Assembly (NCBI GenBank): GCA_030435675.1
Contig: CM059621.1
Coordinates: 7,936,001-8,000,000 of the forward strand
Direction of reading: 5' to 3'
Source: Steinernema hermaphroditum
Taxonomy: Eukaryota > Nematoda > Chromadorea > Rhabditida > Steinernematidae
DNA: 64,000 nucleotides
In this document: piece by piece, positions 11,190 through 22,750 of the stretch
Position numbering within the stretch: the first letter of the stretch is position 1
Layout: every line of letters begins with the position of its first letter
Translations under genes and position numbers: made by a program
The notes under the pieces: generated by a model
Told to the model about the DNA's origin: nothing
Databases searched by the model: none
Seen by the model: the letters and a program-made list of their open reading frames with translations, nothing else

Positions 11190-12632
11190 CAGTGGCGGAA
11201 ATATAAATAGGGACACCTGTGTTGAAAACAATCTTTCGTGATTAGGTGTATTTTACAATAACTGATTCCAAACAACTTTCACTGTCCGACGTAGATTTTC
11301 CTACTGATTCTCATCATATATAGAAGTTGGGTAATTTTCCCTGATCAGTCAACAATTTCGCTGCGAGACCATACGGCGCTCATTTCGTGGTGGAAATTTA
11401 AATAGGGACACCTCCTAAATACAGGTATAATTCGAGTTTTATGAATCGTAAAATGGTAAGAACAGCTATAATGACGCTTACTACTGATATTTAGCGGGTT
11501 TAAATGTGGTTTGGACAATCCCCAGGTGGTTAGGGTATTCAAAACTCTTAAACTTGTAATAGCACAGTGTGAAGACGAATATCGAGCGTTTCTATGTGAA
11601 ATTCACCGGCAAAACCGCCAGAACCACGGCTAACATCTTTTTCTCCGTTAAACGTAGCAGGAGTAGGCAAAAACGTTGGTTTAATTGGCGTCTGGAGACC
11701 TTTTGTTCTTCAAAACTTAGAACGTCACCTTACTGAGCATTCTTGTATGGGTCCCGAAACGATGTAGAAGACCGGTTTTGCAGCCTTTTTAAATTACACT
11801 ACGTTGTAGAGCGAGTAAAATAACCCACAGTTGCTATCTTCTCGTGATTTCCTGCCTTAACTTGAAAAAAACAAGACGGTTCTTCTAAATTTCGTCTAAA
11901 AACGCGTATTTTCCATTGAAAATTCTACGCTGTGACCTGTCTACGTCCCGTATCCGCGTGTATCGCTGCTTTGGTGCGACAAAACATTAAAATAAGTTTT
12001 AAAATACGCTGATCAACATGATAATATTCAAAAAATGCTAGAAGCCCTGTGTTTCCGGACATTTAGGGAACCCTAACAAGAAGTCTGGCCAACATAGGGA
12101 TCTAAGTTTTGAAGGGCAAGAGGTCTTCAGACAGAAATTAAATCAACGTTTTTGCTTCCCCGCACTATTTTAATGGAGAAAAAGATCACTGCCGTGAATT
12201 TGGCGATTTTGCGGGTGAGTTTCAAATGAAAACGCTCCATGTTCGTTTTAATCCGGTGATGTTGCGAATTTAAGGGTTCGGAAATCTTAAACCAGCTGGA
12301 GATAGTCTAAATCACACTTAAATCGACTAAATATCACTTGTTGACGTCAATATAGCGGCTACTACCATTTTCCGCTTCATAAAATTGGAATTATAGCTGT
12401 ATTTAGTAGGCGTCCCTATTTATATTTCCGCGACGAAATGAGTGCCGTTTGGTCCCGCAGCGAAATTGTTGCCTGATCAGGGGAAATTACCCAACTTCTA
12501 TATATGATGAGAATCAGTAGGAAAATCTACGTCGGACAGTGAAAGTTGTTTGGAGTCAGCTATCGTAAAATTCACCTGAAACAAGAAAGATTATTTTCTC
12601 CACAGGTGTCCCTATTTATATTTCCGCCACTG
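11190..12632. mobile_element. Tc1/mariner-type non-autonomous element with nested long terminal inverted repeats
   Basis: The left end CAGTGGCGGAAATATAAATA is the exact inverse of the right end at 12613-12632, and TA flanks both sides (11188-11189 and 12633-12634), the target duplication expected for Tc1/mariner elements. The inverted match extends inward for over 230 bp on each side and contains a second copy of the tip motif (GTGGAAATTTAAATAGGGAC near 11391, mirrored near 12410-12432). The interior has no transposase frame. Parts of the interior (about 11490-11830) match the element at 29083-30143, so both belong to one family. Length 1443 bp. Confidence 0.88.
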
Positions 12633-13972
12633 TAGGTGTTTCTTTCACGAGTAATGGAATGCACGCATCAATGTGTCTCTCTGTTGTCGATTCAAGCAAT
12701 TATCGACATTGACAGCATCCAAGTGACCCGCGTGGACTAAACCAAAACGCTCGTCTTTGACCGAATCCGCTCCAAAGGCTTTGTGACGATGGCTGTTGAG
12801 CACATTCTTCTCTATTTTACACTTTTTTGAAGCTAAGGGCCATGTATCCCTGCCGGCTGTAGCCTATCAACGGTAAATACATGAAATGGAGACACCAATA
12901 ATCCGGAGGGTGGCACAATTGGGACTCATAGAATCGGTTTTATTCATAATTGACCCATCAAAAATTTGGTAGTCTGTTCGCCCCGAAGACATATCGAACC
13001 ACTTCCTTGCAAAGCGCGTGGTTTATATAGTCGGTATATATAGTTATATAGTCGGTCGGGTAGATACAACTCCGGCCCGGGTCCTTGTAGAACAGCAATC
13101 GCAAGAGCAGTTATCTCTAACCGAGAGTCTATTTTCGAAGTGAACGTCTGTTGTTTGTCGTTTATTTTGGGACTTCACGTCACGAAACGTTTGATGCTTG
13201 CTGTGAATCAGCGTCCAATTAGCCGCTTCTGAAATCGCCAATTAATCGAACTTCTCCAAACGTCCTATTTCGCTAATGAAGGCCGACATTCCAGTCGCGA
13301 ACTCTCTGGAGAGCGCAATTCTGTATTTATGGATCTAGCAAAGGCTGACGTATTGAGAGCCACCGGAGGTTGGACCTTACTCCAGGAACACATAGTCTGG
13401 CATTCCCAAGCAGCTGTTACCTCAATTGGGTTTGGCACAGTCATGTCCCTACAGGCCAGCCAGGACGGCTTATTAAATTGTTAGGACAAGCCAACTACTA
13501 TGAAAGCCTATTCTTCGCTACAGATTGTGTTTCATAATAAGGTCGAAAGTGCACGCTTCCCATTGGCCCTCATATTCCACTCCTAGCGGGATACATACAT
13601 CTCAGTAAGCAAACGGCTCAGCCGTGATCCCTTCAATAACAAAAAATCTCTGAAATTGTGGTGAACCGGTGTCCCTATGTTCTTTGGGTTGTATCGTCGA
13701 CGTGCGTTTTCGCCCTAAAGTCCATCCGAAACTACACCCCTCTTCAACTTGCAAAGCACTTCCCGGCGGCTCGTTCGCCCTTCATCCCTTCCCAGATCAA
13801 AAACTTCTCTTCCAATCCTGCATTCCCTGTAAGACTTTTTTTGGGAAAACCACTTGTTTATTAAAAAGGCGCTGTCGCAACCTGCCTTCCACCTGCCACA
13901 CCTACTCCTTTCCACGTTCGCTCACTTCTTCGCCTTTCCAGGTACTCCACTCACACAGAGACCCCCTACAGT
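12633..13972. other. Intergenic spacer before array member 5
   Basis: 1.3 kb without a recognised gene. A short run near 13.02-13.06 kb repeats TATATAGT/AGTCGGT units. A CTTTCCAG acceptor-like sequence at about 13.94 kb could serve as the trans-splice or 5' UTR acceptor for the next gene. Confidence 0.35.
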
Positions 13973-15192
13973 ATGCCAGCGGTCTTGGCGGTAGCTCTCA
14001 AGAGCGCCGAATTCGCGTTCCAGCTGTGTGGCCTCCTGGTAAACGTCTATTTTCTATTCCTCCTTCGTCGCCCCTTTTTCCATCTGAATCTCAGAATCAT
14101 GCTGGTATGGAAATATCCGTGAAATACATTGATCTCCAGCTGGAGACTTTAGACGAGTTTTTCTCTGGGCCTCATCTGCCTCACCTCCACGAGAATGTTC
14201 GTCGTGGTCAACGAGATCGTTCCCTACTTGCGGGAGGCGAGGTCCTGGATCATGATTGCGCACAACAGCTCAATAGCGATGGTGATGGACGCGACGATTC
14301 TGATGGCCGGAGAGAGGATTCTTGCCACCGTGTTGGTCAGGAGGTACGAGAAGGTCCGATTCTGGCTCTTTTCCGTCGTTTGTGCCGCTGGCGTCGTGAG
14401 TTACCTTCCTTATATTGTGTAGATGAATCTTGAGGAGCCTCTGGAAACGTTCCCAAAGTCCCTTTGATTTCAGTGGGCGTTCAACGTCTCCTTCGCTTAC
14501 TACATGTTCCATCGGCGCAAGATGAATCTTCTCCAGAACGTCGCCGGCCACGACCACTTCTTCGCCGGTGTCTATATCTCCGCGATCATCCTGAATCTGC
14601 TGGGTGTCGCTGTATGCATGCAGTTCTGTTCGTGTCAAGACCGATATTCTTCAGATGTTTTTGTCAATTCGACGCCAGAACCAAAACCGATGGAAGATCG
14701 ACCTAAAGAAGAACTTGGCCCACAGGTACCAAATCATGGAGAACATTCGCACCTCCCAGCAACTCTCCATTGTCATGGCGGCCGATGTCTTCGTGTACGT
14801 CCTACGACGTGTGTGGCCAGCGAACAGGGACTTTTCAGGTCGGTCTACTTCTTCTCGGCGCTCTATTACCTGGACATCGTCGGAAGAGGCGGCGTCCTCT
14901 CCCTCTTCTTCGGCGTTTCCTTCGACTTCGTCGCCGCCCTCGCGGCCATCTTCTTCCCTTGTGTCTTCATGACGTAAGATCGGTGTTTGCCTTCTGTCTT
15001 AGAGTAGTGGACTGTAGAAGCCACAGGCGAATGCGAGGCGTCGTGAAGCGCCATCTCTGCCTCAGGAGGAAGAACTATGCCGTGAATCCGTCCATCAAGA
15101 TGATCTCCGTCAAGAGGTCCGACAGCATCGTCCGAGCGGAGGCGAATCTCTATTTCAAGGAGCTGGAGAGGACCTGGAACATGAGAAAATAG
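13973..15192 (+). CDS. Sre-like seven-transmembrane chemoreceptor, array member 5
   Basis: Predicted chemosensory GPCR, 320 aa, the shortest of the array. Exons: 13973-14104, 14153-14395, 14474-14611, 14655-14794, 14839-14973, 15018-15192 (963 nt, in frame to TAG). Motifs: RRPFFHLNLRIML ending exon 1, AGERILATVLVRRYEK in exon 2, LAHRYQIMENIRTSQQLS in exon 4, EANLYFKELERTWNMRK at the C-terminus. Exon 3 is the shortest in the array (138 nt), trimming the loop that follows its first helix. The N-terminus before TM1 is about 10 residues shorter than in paralogues, so a further 5' coding segment is possible although none is obvious. Confidence 0.82.
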
Positions 15193-17098
15193 TGAAAACA
15201 ATCGATGGAAATGACATTTACGCAAAGTGGATAAAGGTGATTCATGGCGGACAGGTGTGCGCTCTTGAGAAGTGGGATGAAAGTTCGCGACTTCGACGCA
15301 AACAAGTACTTGAGGAGAAGAAGAACAAAGGGAAGCAGGTGGTTAAGATGATGAGCCTTATTGAACAATGCCTCCTTTTCGAAGTTTCAAGCAACTCAGG
15401 GGAAACAGCAAAGTTTTCATCCGTCAATCAAGTTGAAATTTTGAGGACAGACTCTGCTGAAGACAAATAGGAAACTGGCAATGTCTTCGAAATCATGATG
15501 TCATAGTCGTGCTCATCGCAATTAGTTTAGACTTAATTTGGTACGCCTGTCGGATAGAAACAATTTATGGGCATCATAAAAATAGTTTATCTTGTTGTAA
15601 ACACATATATCTTTGGGCTATTTCAGTCGTTTTCTGCTTTTGGTTGGCATGTGTATGTTTCTAGTCGGTTGGCTTTGGTTGTATTGGGTTGTTTCACAAC
15701 TAATGCCTTCTTTTCAAAATTCCTCTATTGTCGCAGACTGTAATGCTCCACACTCTTCGGGCCTGGACATTCCAAGATGCTAGACGGTACATACCACTGT
15801 GAGAGTGTAGTTCGAGTTTCCGGAAATAGAGAATGCGGTGTTCGCGAACGTTTCATCGTTCCGTCACCGTCATGCGTGTTCACGAATCGCGTGACACAGA
15901 TGGCAGCGTTCGTAACCGATATGTAAACTTTAGCCGGGGAGCAGATCAAGCAAATACAGGGCTAAAAAATAATACAGATGTGCTACTCGCCTGACATGTT
16001 TGGAATCTCAACACTAGGCCACATAGCCGTGTGTCTTTTCGCTGTTTATTTCTTTTTTTGGCTGCTTTATCCGGATCCAGTTATCCGTCCGAGAATCGTA
16101 CTTCGATTACATCAAAAACAAACGCTCCAATTAAGAAGCAGGTGCGAGTGAGCCATTTACCTGCAGGGCCTTAGGCGCTGCGCTTTGTGAGGCACGTACT
16201 ACACCGTATGGTTCTGGTGGTTGTATTTTGTGTTTTTCTTTGTAAATGTTCATGCGATACGTTCAGGATCAGTGTATACGGCTTTAGAATGCAGGCGTGT
16301 CATTCTTAGAATGAATGCAATTTAGAATGCAGCCTGTATCATAATTTTTTGCTTCGTCCACAAGAGCAACATTCACTAAATAATTTAGGAATTTTTGTTT
16401 GCTCTTAAGTGGATTAGCGCCGATCAGATCAGAGCTCTTTCTAATCTTGCATAAGTGTGCCATTTGGTGTTACCTATGGATGGAGGGAGGAACGGAGTGG
16501 TGCTTGGTCCCTTCTTGAGAAGTTCTCACGGCGGATTTATATCAGAGAACGTGGTGCCAGAGCGCCCTGTTCCAGCAGCTGATGAATCATTCCTAAACGC
16601 CATTCTATATATATTAGTTGAGAGAGTACGCTTTTCACCTGCAACGTGTGGCGTTCTTTTAAAACGTTTAAATTTTATGAAAATATTGTTTTTTTTTTTG
16701 AAAATATTGAATTGTTCGAAAAACTACAGTATCAGTCATCGTCGCTCTTTAATGGAGTTTTACTCGGCTGAAATGTTCAGTTGCATCAAAATAGTCAAAA
16801 CCACACCACTCCTTTCAGGGTGCACCTATGCACGTTGCTCGTTCCCAGCTCAGAACAGAAATTCACAGAGAAACGTTGCAACATGCATGCCCTAATATAG
16901 CCCGTGATCACTCGGGTGATGCCTTCCAGTCCATAAACCTGAGTTACCGCTCTTTCTAAATGCCATTATCTTCCTACGCGTCGTGTGCTTCCGTGCTTTC
17001 TGCCGTAAATATGCCTGCGCATGCACCTGTTGTCGCTGCGAGTAGAAGAACTTTGTGCTCTCTTCACGGTGCCACAGCGAACGAAAGTGAATTCAGGG
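15193..17098. other. Intergenic spacer between array members 5 and 6
   Basis: 1.9 kb with no supported gene. An open frame over about 15.20-15.47 kb is lysine-rich but has no ATG at its 5' end, no splice context and no recognised motif. The last bases before the next gene (ATTCAGGGATGG, about 17091-17102) place an acceptor-type TTCAG two bases before the ATG, consistent with SL trans-splicing of that gene. Confidence 0.35.
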
Positions 17099-19042
17099 AT
17101 GGACGGCGAACGGAATCAGCCGGCGATTGAGTACACCGAACTTGCTTTAGACTTCGTCGCCCCAGTAATTAACGCATACTTTCTATCCCTGCTCAAACGT
17201 CCCTTTTTCCACATGAATCTGAGAATTATGTTGGTGAGTCATAGTTGTCTTGGAAAATGATCTGTTATCCTTTAATTCGGTTTTTACGACTTCAATCGCA
17301 ATGCGCGACTCTGGAAAGGTCCTTACTTGGCCAATAAAAAAGAGTTTTCGTGGCTGTGTTTCCCTCGTGTTCAAATTATCCAAATTTCGTTCTCATTTTC
17401 ACCACGAGAATAGTATAATTGCAAGCTTTCAGACAGCGCTGTCTATTGACCGATTTAAACCGATTTAAAGTAAAACCAATACGAAGGCTAATCAAAAAGC
17501 GTAAATTTCCGAAAAAAAATATTATTTTTAGTTCGTTCGGGTCCAATTGAGCTTGAAAGACGCGGTTCTATTATCATCAGCCAAATCGTAAGGGTCTTGC
17601 TAATCGTGCATTATAAATTGGCTGACAAAACTGTTGTGAGAAAGCAGTACAGGACCTGCAAGAAATTTTCTAATCTAAAATTTACCGCTCGACTCGACGT
17701 ACCCTTTAAGGCAAACTTCTCCATAAGCCTGATGGCGCTGACGATCACCAGGATTTTCCTGTTCCTCCTCCCGAAAATAATCGAACTTCGATTGGATAAC
17801 AGCTTCTGGCTACACGTCGTCCACAACGCCACCATGTTCATTATCATGAACGCGACCATCTGGATGGCCCTGGAACGATTGCTGGCCACCGTTCTCGCCG
17901 GGAAATACGAGAAGATGAGACTCTGGATATGGGTGCTCGTCATTTGCGCATTTGTGGTTAGTCCGTTATCTTTTAAGTGGGAAACGGCCTTCACTGAGAG
18001 CCACTGAATTAAACCGAATCAAAAGGCATTTTGGCTATGTTCACTAGCTCCATAGCATATCTGATGGGTTGCCCTCTAGAGATCCTATGTGCGGCCAATA
18101 CATTCGACGAATTGACTGTATCTTTTGTGAAAATATTCGACGGCTCACAACAATAATTTTAATTTATTTACTGCAACTTTATGTGATTTATTTATTTATA
18201 TGGAATTGCTAGGAAAGGTCGATGTTTAGTGGATCCTGAACCTGGCATTCGCGTTCTACATCCAGTACAGTCTGAGGTGTTTGATGGAATATGCCGAGGC
18301 TGTCAAAGCCATGGAGGTCGCTGCGGGTAGAAAGATGGATAAGACAGAGGCATTCTTGGAGATGATGAAGTTGAAGCTGAGTTTGACCGAATGTGTGAAA
18401 GACGAACTGGAGAGCGACGGCACCGGAGTGCTGGGCCTTCTGATTTTGGTCGTTTTCGTCAACTTCTTGGGCGCGGTGGTAAGAGTCTTGTCTGGCACCT
18501 TGCCTCAGGAGAAGGTTTAGATATTCGTCGTTATTCGCCAATACAACAAACAGAGGTGGAGGAAGGACATGGAGAGAAAGCTCTCCCATCGCTATCAGAT
18601 CATGGAGAACATCCGCACCTCCAAACAGCTCCTCAAGGTGGTCATCGCCGACTTCTTCATGTAGGCATGCCCCTTCGAATACAGTACCCTCCCCTTCAGA
18701 ACGTTCTACTTCGCTCTCGTCATCTACTACCAGGTGAAGAGACAGAACGGCGATACTCTCTCCAGCGTGCTCGGCGCCTCCTTCGACTTCGTCGCCGCCG
18801 TCACCGCCATTCTGCTTCCCGTTCTCTTTATCACGTGAGTCACTCCCCCTGGTCTCCGAGAGTCGCCGTTCAGAACGCACCCCAAAATGCGGCAAGTCGT
18901 CAGAAAGCAGCTCTTACGACGCAGAAGAAGGGTGGTCGTGCAGCAAGTGGAGCAGGCGTCCGCCAGAAAGCAACAGGCCGAGCAAGCGGCCAAGAAAGAG
19001 ACCGATGTTTATTTCACACAGTTACAGAGCAGTTGGAAGTGA
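17099..19042 (+). CDS. Sre-like seven-transmembrane chemoreceptor, array member 6 (long-loop group)
   Basis: Predicted chemosensory GPCR, 357 aa. Exons: 17099-17233, 17711-17956, 18230-18478, 18521-18660, 18700-18834, 18874-19042 (1074 nt, in frame to TGA). Motifs: KRPFFHMNLRIML ending exon 1, ALERLLATVLAGKYEK in exon 2, LSHRYQIMENIRTSKQLL in exon 4, RTHPKM and ETDVYFTQLQSSWK at the C-terminus. Exon 3 is about 95 nt longer than in members 1-5 and adds a charged loop (rich in K, E, M) between two helices. The C-terminal tail is rich in R, Q, A. Introns 1 and 2 are long (477 and 273 bp). AATAAA at 19049-19054 nearly abuts the stop. A TTCAG directly before the ATG suggests trans-splicing. Confidence 0.85.
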
Positions 19043-19676
19043 TGGCACAATAAAATGAAGGAGTGTAGACGGACGTCTCTGATTAGACCTTTCGATGAAT
19101 TTGTATCCCTTTCGCCCGCATTAAAGGATGTGATAGAAATGGAGTGCATACAGTGGGTCGATGCATTGGAAATGGGTCAGTTTTGGAACGATTCTTTATC
19201 AACGTATCTATCAACGATTTGTTGAAGATGAGCCTGTGATGTGCCAGTGAACTTCTAAACTAAATAAACAATGCTCACCTTGAGTTATATGTTGAGTACA
19301 CCTTGGATTACGTTTTATTACTCTTTCCCTATTATTTGTTCGTTTTTGCAGCCATTTTGCTACCTCGTTTATAAGTTCAAATGAAATATCTTTTGCTGCA
19401 CCAGGTGGAACTTCAGCGAAATTAGTTATTACCGAGCCACAACCCTGATGTCCGATCTTTCGTTTTACTAGGAACACTTCAACGGAACAAGCCGGCCTGG
19501 AGATGCAGAGAAAGGAGTAAACAAAAGCACTCGGCTTGGGAAGAAGTGAAGTGCGCATACCTCTCCGATTATTCGATGATAATAAATGTTTAAAAAAAGC
19601 CAAAAAAGAAAACAAAATTAGAATTGTATGTAGTTATTAAGAGACGGACTAATTTGAAAATTTTATTTTATCTGAT
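19043..19676. other. 3' flank and spacer
   Basis: Contains the poly(A) signal of array member 6 and AT-rich spacer. A minus-strand open frame (about 19.2-19.6 kb) shows no motif or splice context and is not called. Confidence 0.35.
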
Positions 19677-19814
19677 GTTTGGAAGGTCTGATGCTCGCTG
19701 TTTAAGCTGCTTTTTACGTTTACACGCTGATTTATGATTTTTCTGTAGTATCTTCTGAGTGTCAGTTAAATCACAGCCCCAGAACTGGGAGCAGAAATGG
19801 GCATTTCCACGTTT
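19677..19814 (+). repeat. 138-bp direct repeat, left copy
   Basis: Runs from GTTTGGAAGGTCTGATGCTC to TGGGCATTTCCACGTTT. An equally long copy at 22613-22750 differs at only a few positions. The two copies are in the same orientation and bracket a 2.8-kb block that carries a foldback and a degenerate gene, as expected for a composite insertion or a repeat-mediated rearrangement. Confidence 0.85.
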
Positions 19815-19820
19815 TCCACG

Positions 19821-19965
19821 TTTCGTGGGCACTCAATCGTGACAGACGGACGGACTTTGTATAATTTGTCCGTCCGTCTGTCACGCTCCGTCCTTAGCGC
19901 TGTGCCCTCTTGATGCCAAACCAACTTTACCATCCTACTTGGCATATGATTGAGTGCCCACGAAA
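19821..19965. repeat. Nested foldback (hairpin) sequence
   Basis: Outer arms CGTGGGCACTCAATC (about 19824-19838) and GATTGAGTGCCCACG (about 19948-19962) are inverse copies. Inside them, GTGACAGACGGACGGAC and GTCCGTCCGTCTGTCAC (about 19839-19884) form a second, near-perfect hairpin with a short AT loop. It abuts the left copy of the 138-bp direct repeat. No coding capacity. Confidence 0.8.
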
Positions 19966-20780
19966 AATACTCCCACCTCTGGCGCTTGGAGCCATCCACC
20001 CTAAACATCCAAGAACAGTAACAGTAACCACTAACCTCTTTTTTCATCTTTCCACCACATTTCATCAAAACCAAAAAAACAGGTTCAAACCTGGAAATGT
20101 CATATGTTCGTCCCTTTTCCCAAAAGTGTCCCAAACTTCTCCAAAAAGTTTTCCAGCATAAACCTTTAATCTTTTCGTGTCGAGACCTAAAATGTAGGAA
20201 ATGTTATATGTTCTTCCATTCTTCGTCCTCCGTGGGAATTCTAACTCTCCTACTTCTACTCTCAAACTCTCAATCTCTCAAACAACTCTAACTCAGACTC
20301 AACTCAATCTCTTAATCTCAATCAACTCAATCAGATCCTTCTCTTCCAGCTTCTACTTTGACTCAATTTGCAACAAAGGAATTACTCTAACTCTTTTGGG
20401 CCAAAATACAACGAACAAGTTGCTTATATCACGGCTTCTTGGGGCGGGGCTTCAGTCGGCGATCGGAGCTTCGGTGGCCTAAACATATAACGTTAATGTT
20501 TGCATTATACACTCCCGAAGTGTGATTGGCAATGATCGGAGAAGAGCTGATATAATTATCTCATAACATTATACCTATCTGTACACTTGTCGCACTTGAC
20601 CACTTCGTCGAGGTAGTTGCCCACAACTGCGTAGATTCGATGATTCCATGTCTGTAACCTCTGTCAGTCCACGTACAATTTCTAATTTGAACAATTTATT
20701 CAACCAAAAGCATTTTTGGGACAATTACAGATTATCAATTTTAGAATTGTCAATTAGAACGAGATGCTCGAAGTTCTTCA
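19966..20780. other. Spacer with low-complexity CTCAA/ACTCT-rich tract
   Basis: Around 20.23-20.40 kb the sequence is dominated by irregular CTCAA, CTCTAA and ACTCAAT units. A short imperfect duplication (GGAAATGTCATATGTTCGTC near 20093 and GGAAATGTTATATGTTCTTC near 20197) is also present. No gene recognised. Confidence 0.4.
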
Positions 20781-21640
20781 CTACAAACAAGACGTCGACT
20801 CACAAATCGTTTCTTCTGAGTCGCATTCCATTCCGATAAAACTACGCGTGCGACCATCCATACGCAGAGCGTAGGTTCTAGGCTTTCCAACGGGATCTCC
20901 GAACAGCCTCTCGATTCTCTGTGTACTGTATCTGCCGGGGAAACACACAGAAAATGAAAATTTCTCGTCGGATTTCCACTTCTGCACACATGCTTGAATT
21001 ACAGTGAAGTTCACTTTCCGGCGACAGTAAACAGCACATCTTTCGAGGTTATGTCGGGAAATCAGCTCGCTGAGTACTTCATCTTCTTCAGGTCCCCACT
21101 TTCCAGTCAGAAACAATCGCCTCATAGTTGTCGCTTGTCGCGTCAAGAAATTGCGGGAGTACTGGTCGAGCGATCCGATAAGGATAGTATCGAATGGGAC
21201 GTCGGCCAGAAGGTCGAAGATAGCTTCAAATTCATGCTGGCACTTGCGCTGCGTTGTGGGATCAACGTAAATTTCCGGACGTCGAATGGTGTTGAGGCAG
21301 TAACGCTTCAAAATCGAGTGCAGTTCCGATGAGGTGAAAAGAAATGCGCCTTTTGCACTGCATTCATCTGCCAAATGTATGCTGCAATTGCCAAATCGTG
21401 TATTTGAAGTTCTCACATCCCGCCAAGAGAGTACGGTACGTGGCTTTCTGCGACGAAGAAACGATACATCCCATCCGGCACATACTTTCACGATGCGAAC
21501 ATCAACATCTTGTCCACTCGTTAGGCCAGACATGAGAATGTTCGCGGGATTTGTGAATCAAAGGGCAAGAATCTTCTTCTCGAGGAGTCCAGTGAGGTGG
21601 TCGACAAACAGTAGAAGCACGGGTTCAATTTGGGTGTTGA
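20781..21640 (-). pseudogene. Degenerate gene of an unknown nematode family, copy 1
   Basis: A 250-codon open frame (21533 to 20781, ATG start, stop at 20781) contains RRPEIYVDPTTQRKCQHEFE, GKWGPEEDEVLSELISRHNL and NFTVIQACVQKWK. Upstream, similarity to copy 2 (37.45-38.14 kb) continues in the same frame through a segment reading IEPVLLLFVDHLTGLLEKKI, but a TGA at about 21.56 kb (where copy 2 has TGC) separates it from the ATG. So either the gene is broken at its 5' end or translation now starts at 21533. The VxxxFVDHL beginning recalls the opening of large F-box-like nematode expansions, but I see no clear F-box; the function is unknown. Confidence 0.6.
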
Positions 21641-22504
21641 TTTTCCTGTTATATAGACGTGCCGCAATGAGAGAGGCGATGCAATTGTGGTGACATGACA
21701 GCTTGCATCGCTATTGAGATTTCTGACAAGGGAACCTTCCGAAGTGTCCTGCTCGGATCGAGCTGGAAATTGGCACACAGGTAGGCCTCCATTACTGAAT
21801 GTCAACCCCAAAAGGGCACCTGCTTATACGCATGAGCTTAAGTACACACTGGGTCAATTGGGAATCACCGGTGAGAAACGATGATACATGGATGAGAAAG
21901 AATGGCGCATCTTTTTTGACGGACTTTTTTGACGATTACGCGAACATTCCGCGAAAAATAATTCCGCGACAAAAGTTCCGCGAATTTCATATTCCACCAA
22001 CGGTGGTTCTATTTTTCGTAAACATAACTAAACTATACCATTGTCGGAGTTTTCGGGGAAGGAGAAGTAGCCCTCGCTATTATTGTTTTCGTCGCTGCTG
22101 TAGCGGTCGCCTTCGGTTTCATGTATGTAAAAAGCCAGTAATTGTTCACCGAGACGACAGGACTGTCATCTTTACCGAGACGACAGGACTGTCATCTGGG
22201 GTTCTCCCGAAAACACGCGTCGAATGGTAGAATGCCAGCCTTCAACCTATTGTTGAGCTATCCCACGGACAGACATAAAGCTTGCTGTTTCAGAATCCCC
22301 GATGTTGCTAGGAAATGAGAAACCCATAGACATGAGCCTAAGCAAAGCCGGGGTTTGCCGAAGCCAAGCCTGGATGTTAGGCCCGTTCCAGAAAATGAAT
22401 ACGGGGCTCGCCTGCGGCTCGCCCGCAGCCTAAATCCTAGCTTTAGTTTGCAGAAAATTCTTAATACTATAACAGATAGTTGAAATTTGTAGAAATCTGT
22501 CCGT
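21641..22504. other. Spacer; includes a 26-bp tandem duplication
   Basis: At 22148-22199 the unit ACCGAGACGACAGGACTGTC plus about 6 bases occurs twice in tandem. The part up to about 21740 still shows similarity to the upstream side of copy 2 near 37.38-37.45 kb. No gene recognised otherwise. Confidence 0.4.
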
Positions 22505-22590
22505 GAAACACAAAACGACTCACCTGTGCATACGCTATTTTTAGAACGGCCTCCTAATTAATACATTTAGGTATCCAGAGGATTCGCACT
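22505..22590 (-). repeat. Dispersed repeat, inverted copy of 4381-4465
   Basis: Reverse complement of the segment upstream of array member 3 with a few substitutions. It lies immediately left of the right copy of the 138-bp direct repeat, suggesting that this zone accumulates insertions. Confidence 0.7.
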
Positions 22591-22612
22591 AAGACCTTTC
22601 ACTAAGACTCTT

Positions 22613-22750
22613 GTTTGGGAGGTCTGATGCTCGCTGTTTGAGCTGCTTTTTACGTTTACACGCTGATTTATGATTTTTCTGTAGTATCTTCTGAGTGTCA
22701 GTTAAATCACAGCCCCAGAACTGGGAGCAGAAATGGGCATTTCCACGTTT
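22613..22750 (+). repeat. 138-bp direct repeat, right copy
   Basis: Same orientation and length as 19677-19814, starting GTTTGGGAGGTCTGATGCTC. Together the pair bounds a 2.8-kb insertion-like block. Confidence 0.85.

Noticed and set aside
15192..15470. Lysine-rich frame directly after array member 5
   Set aside because: It does not begin with ATG and probably reads through the 3' UTR of the receptor gene.
20201..20410. CTCAA-rich tract as telomeric or CRISPR-like repeat
   Set aside because: Units are irregular and do not form a fixed-length array; simple low complexity only.
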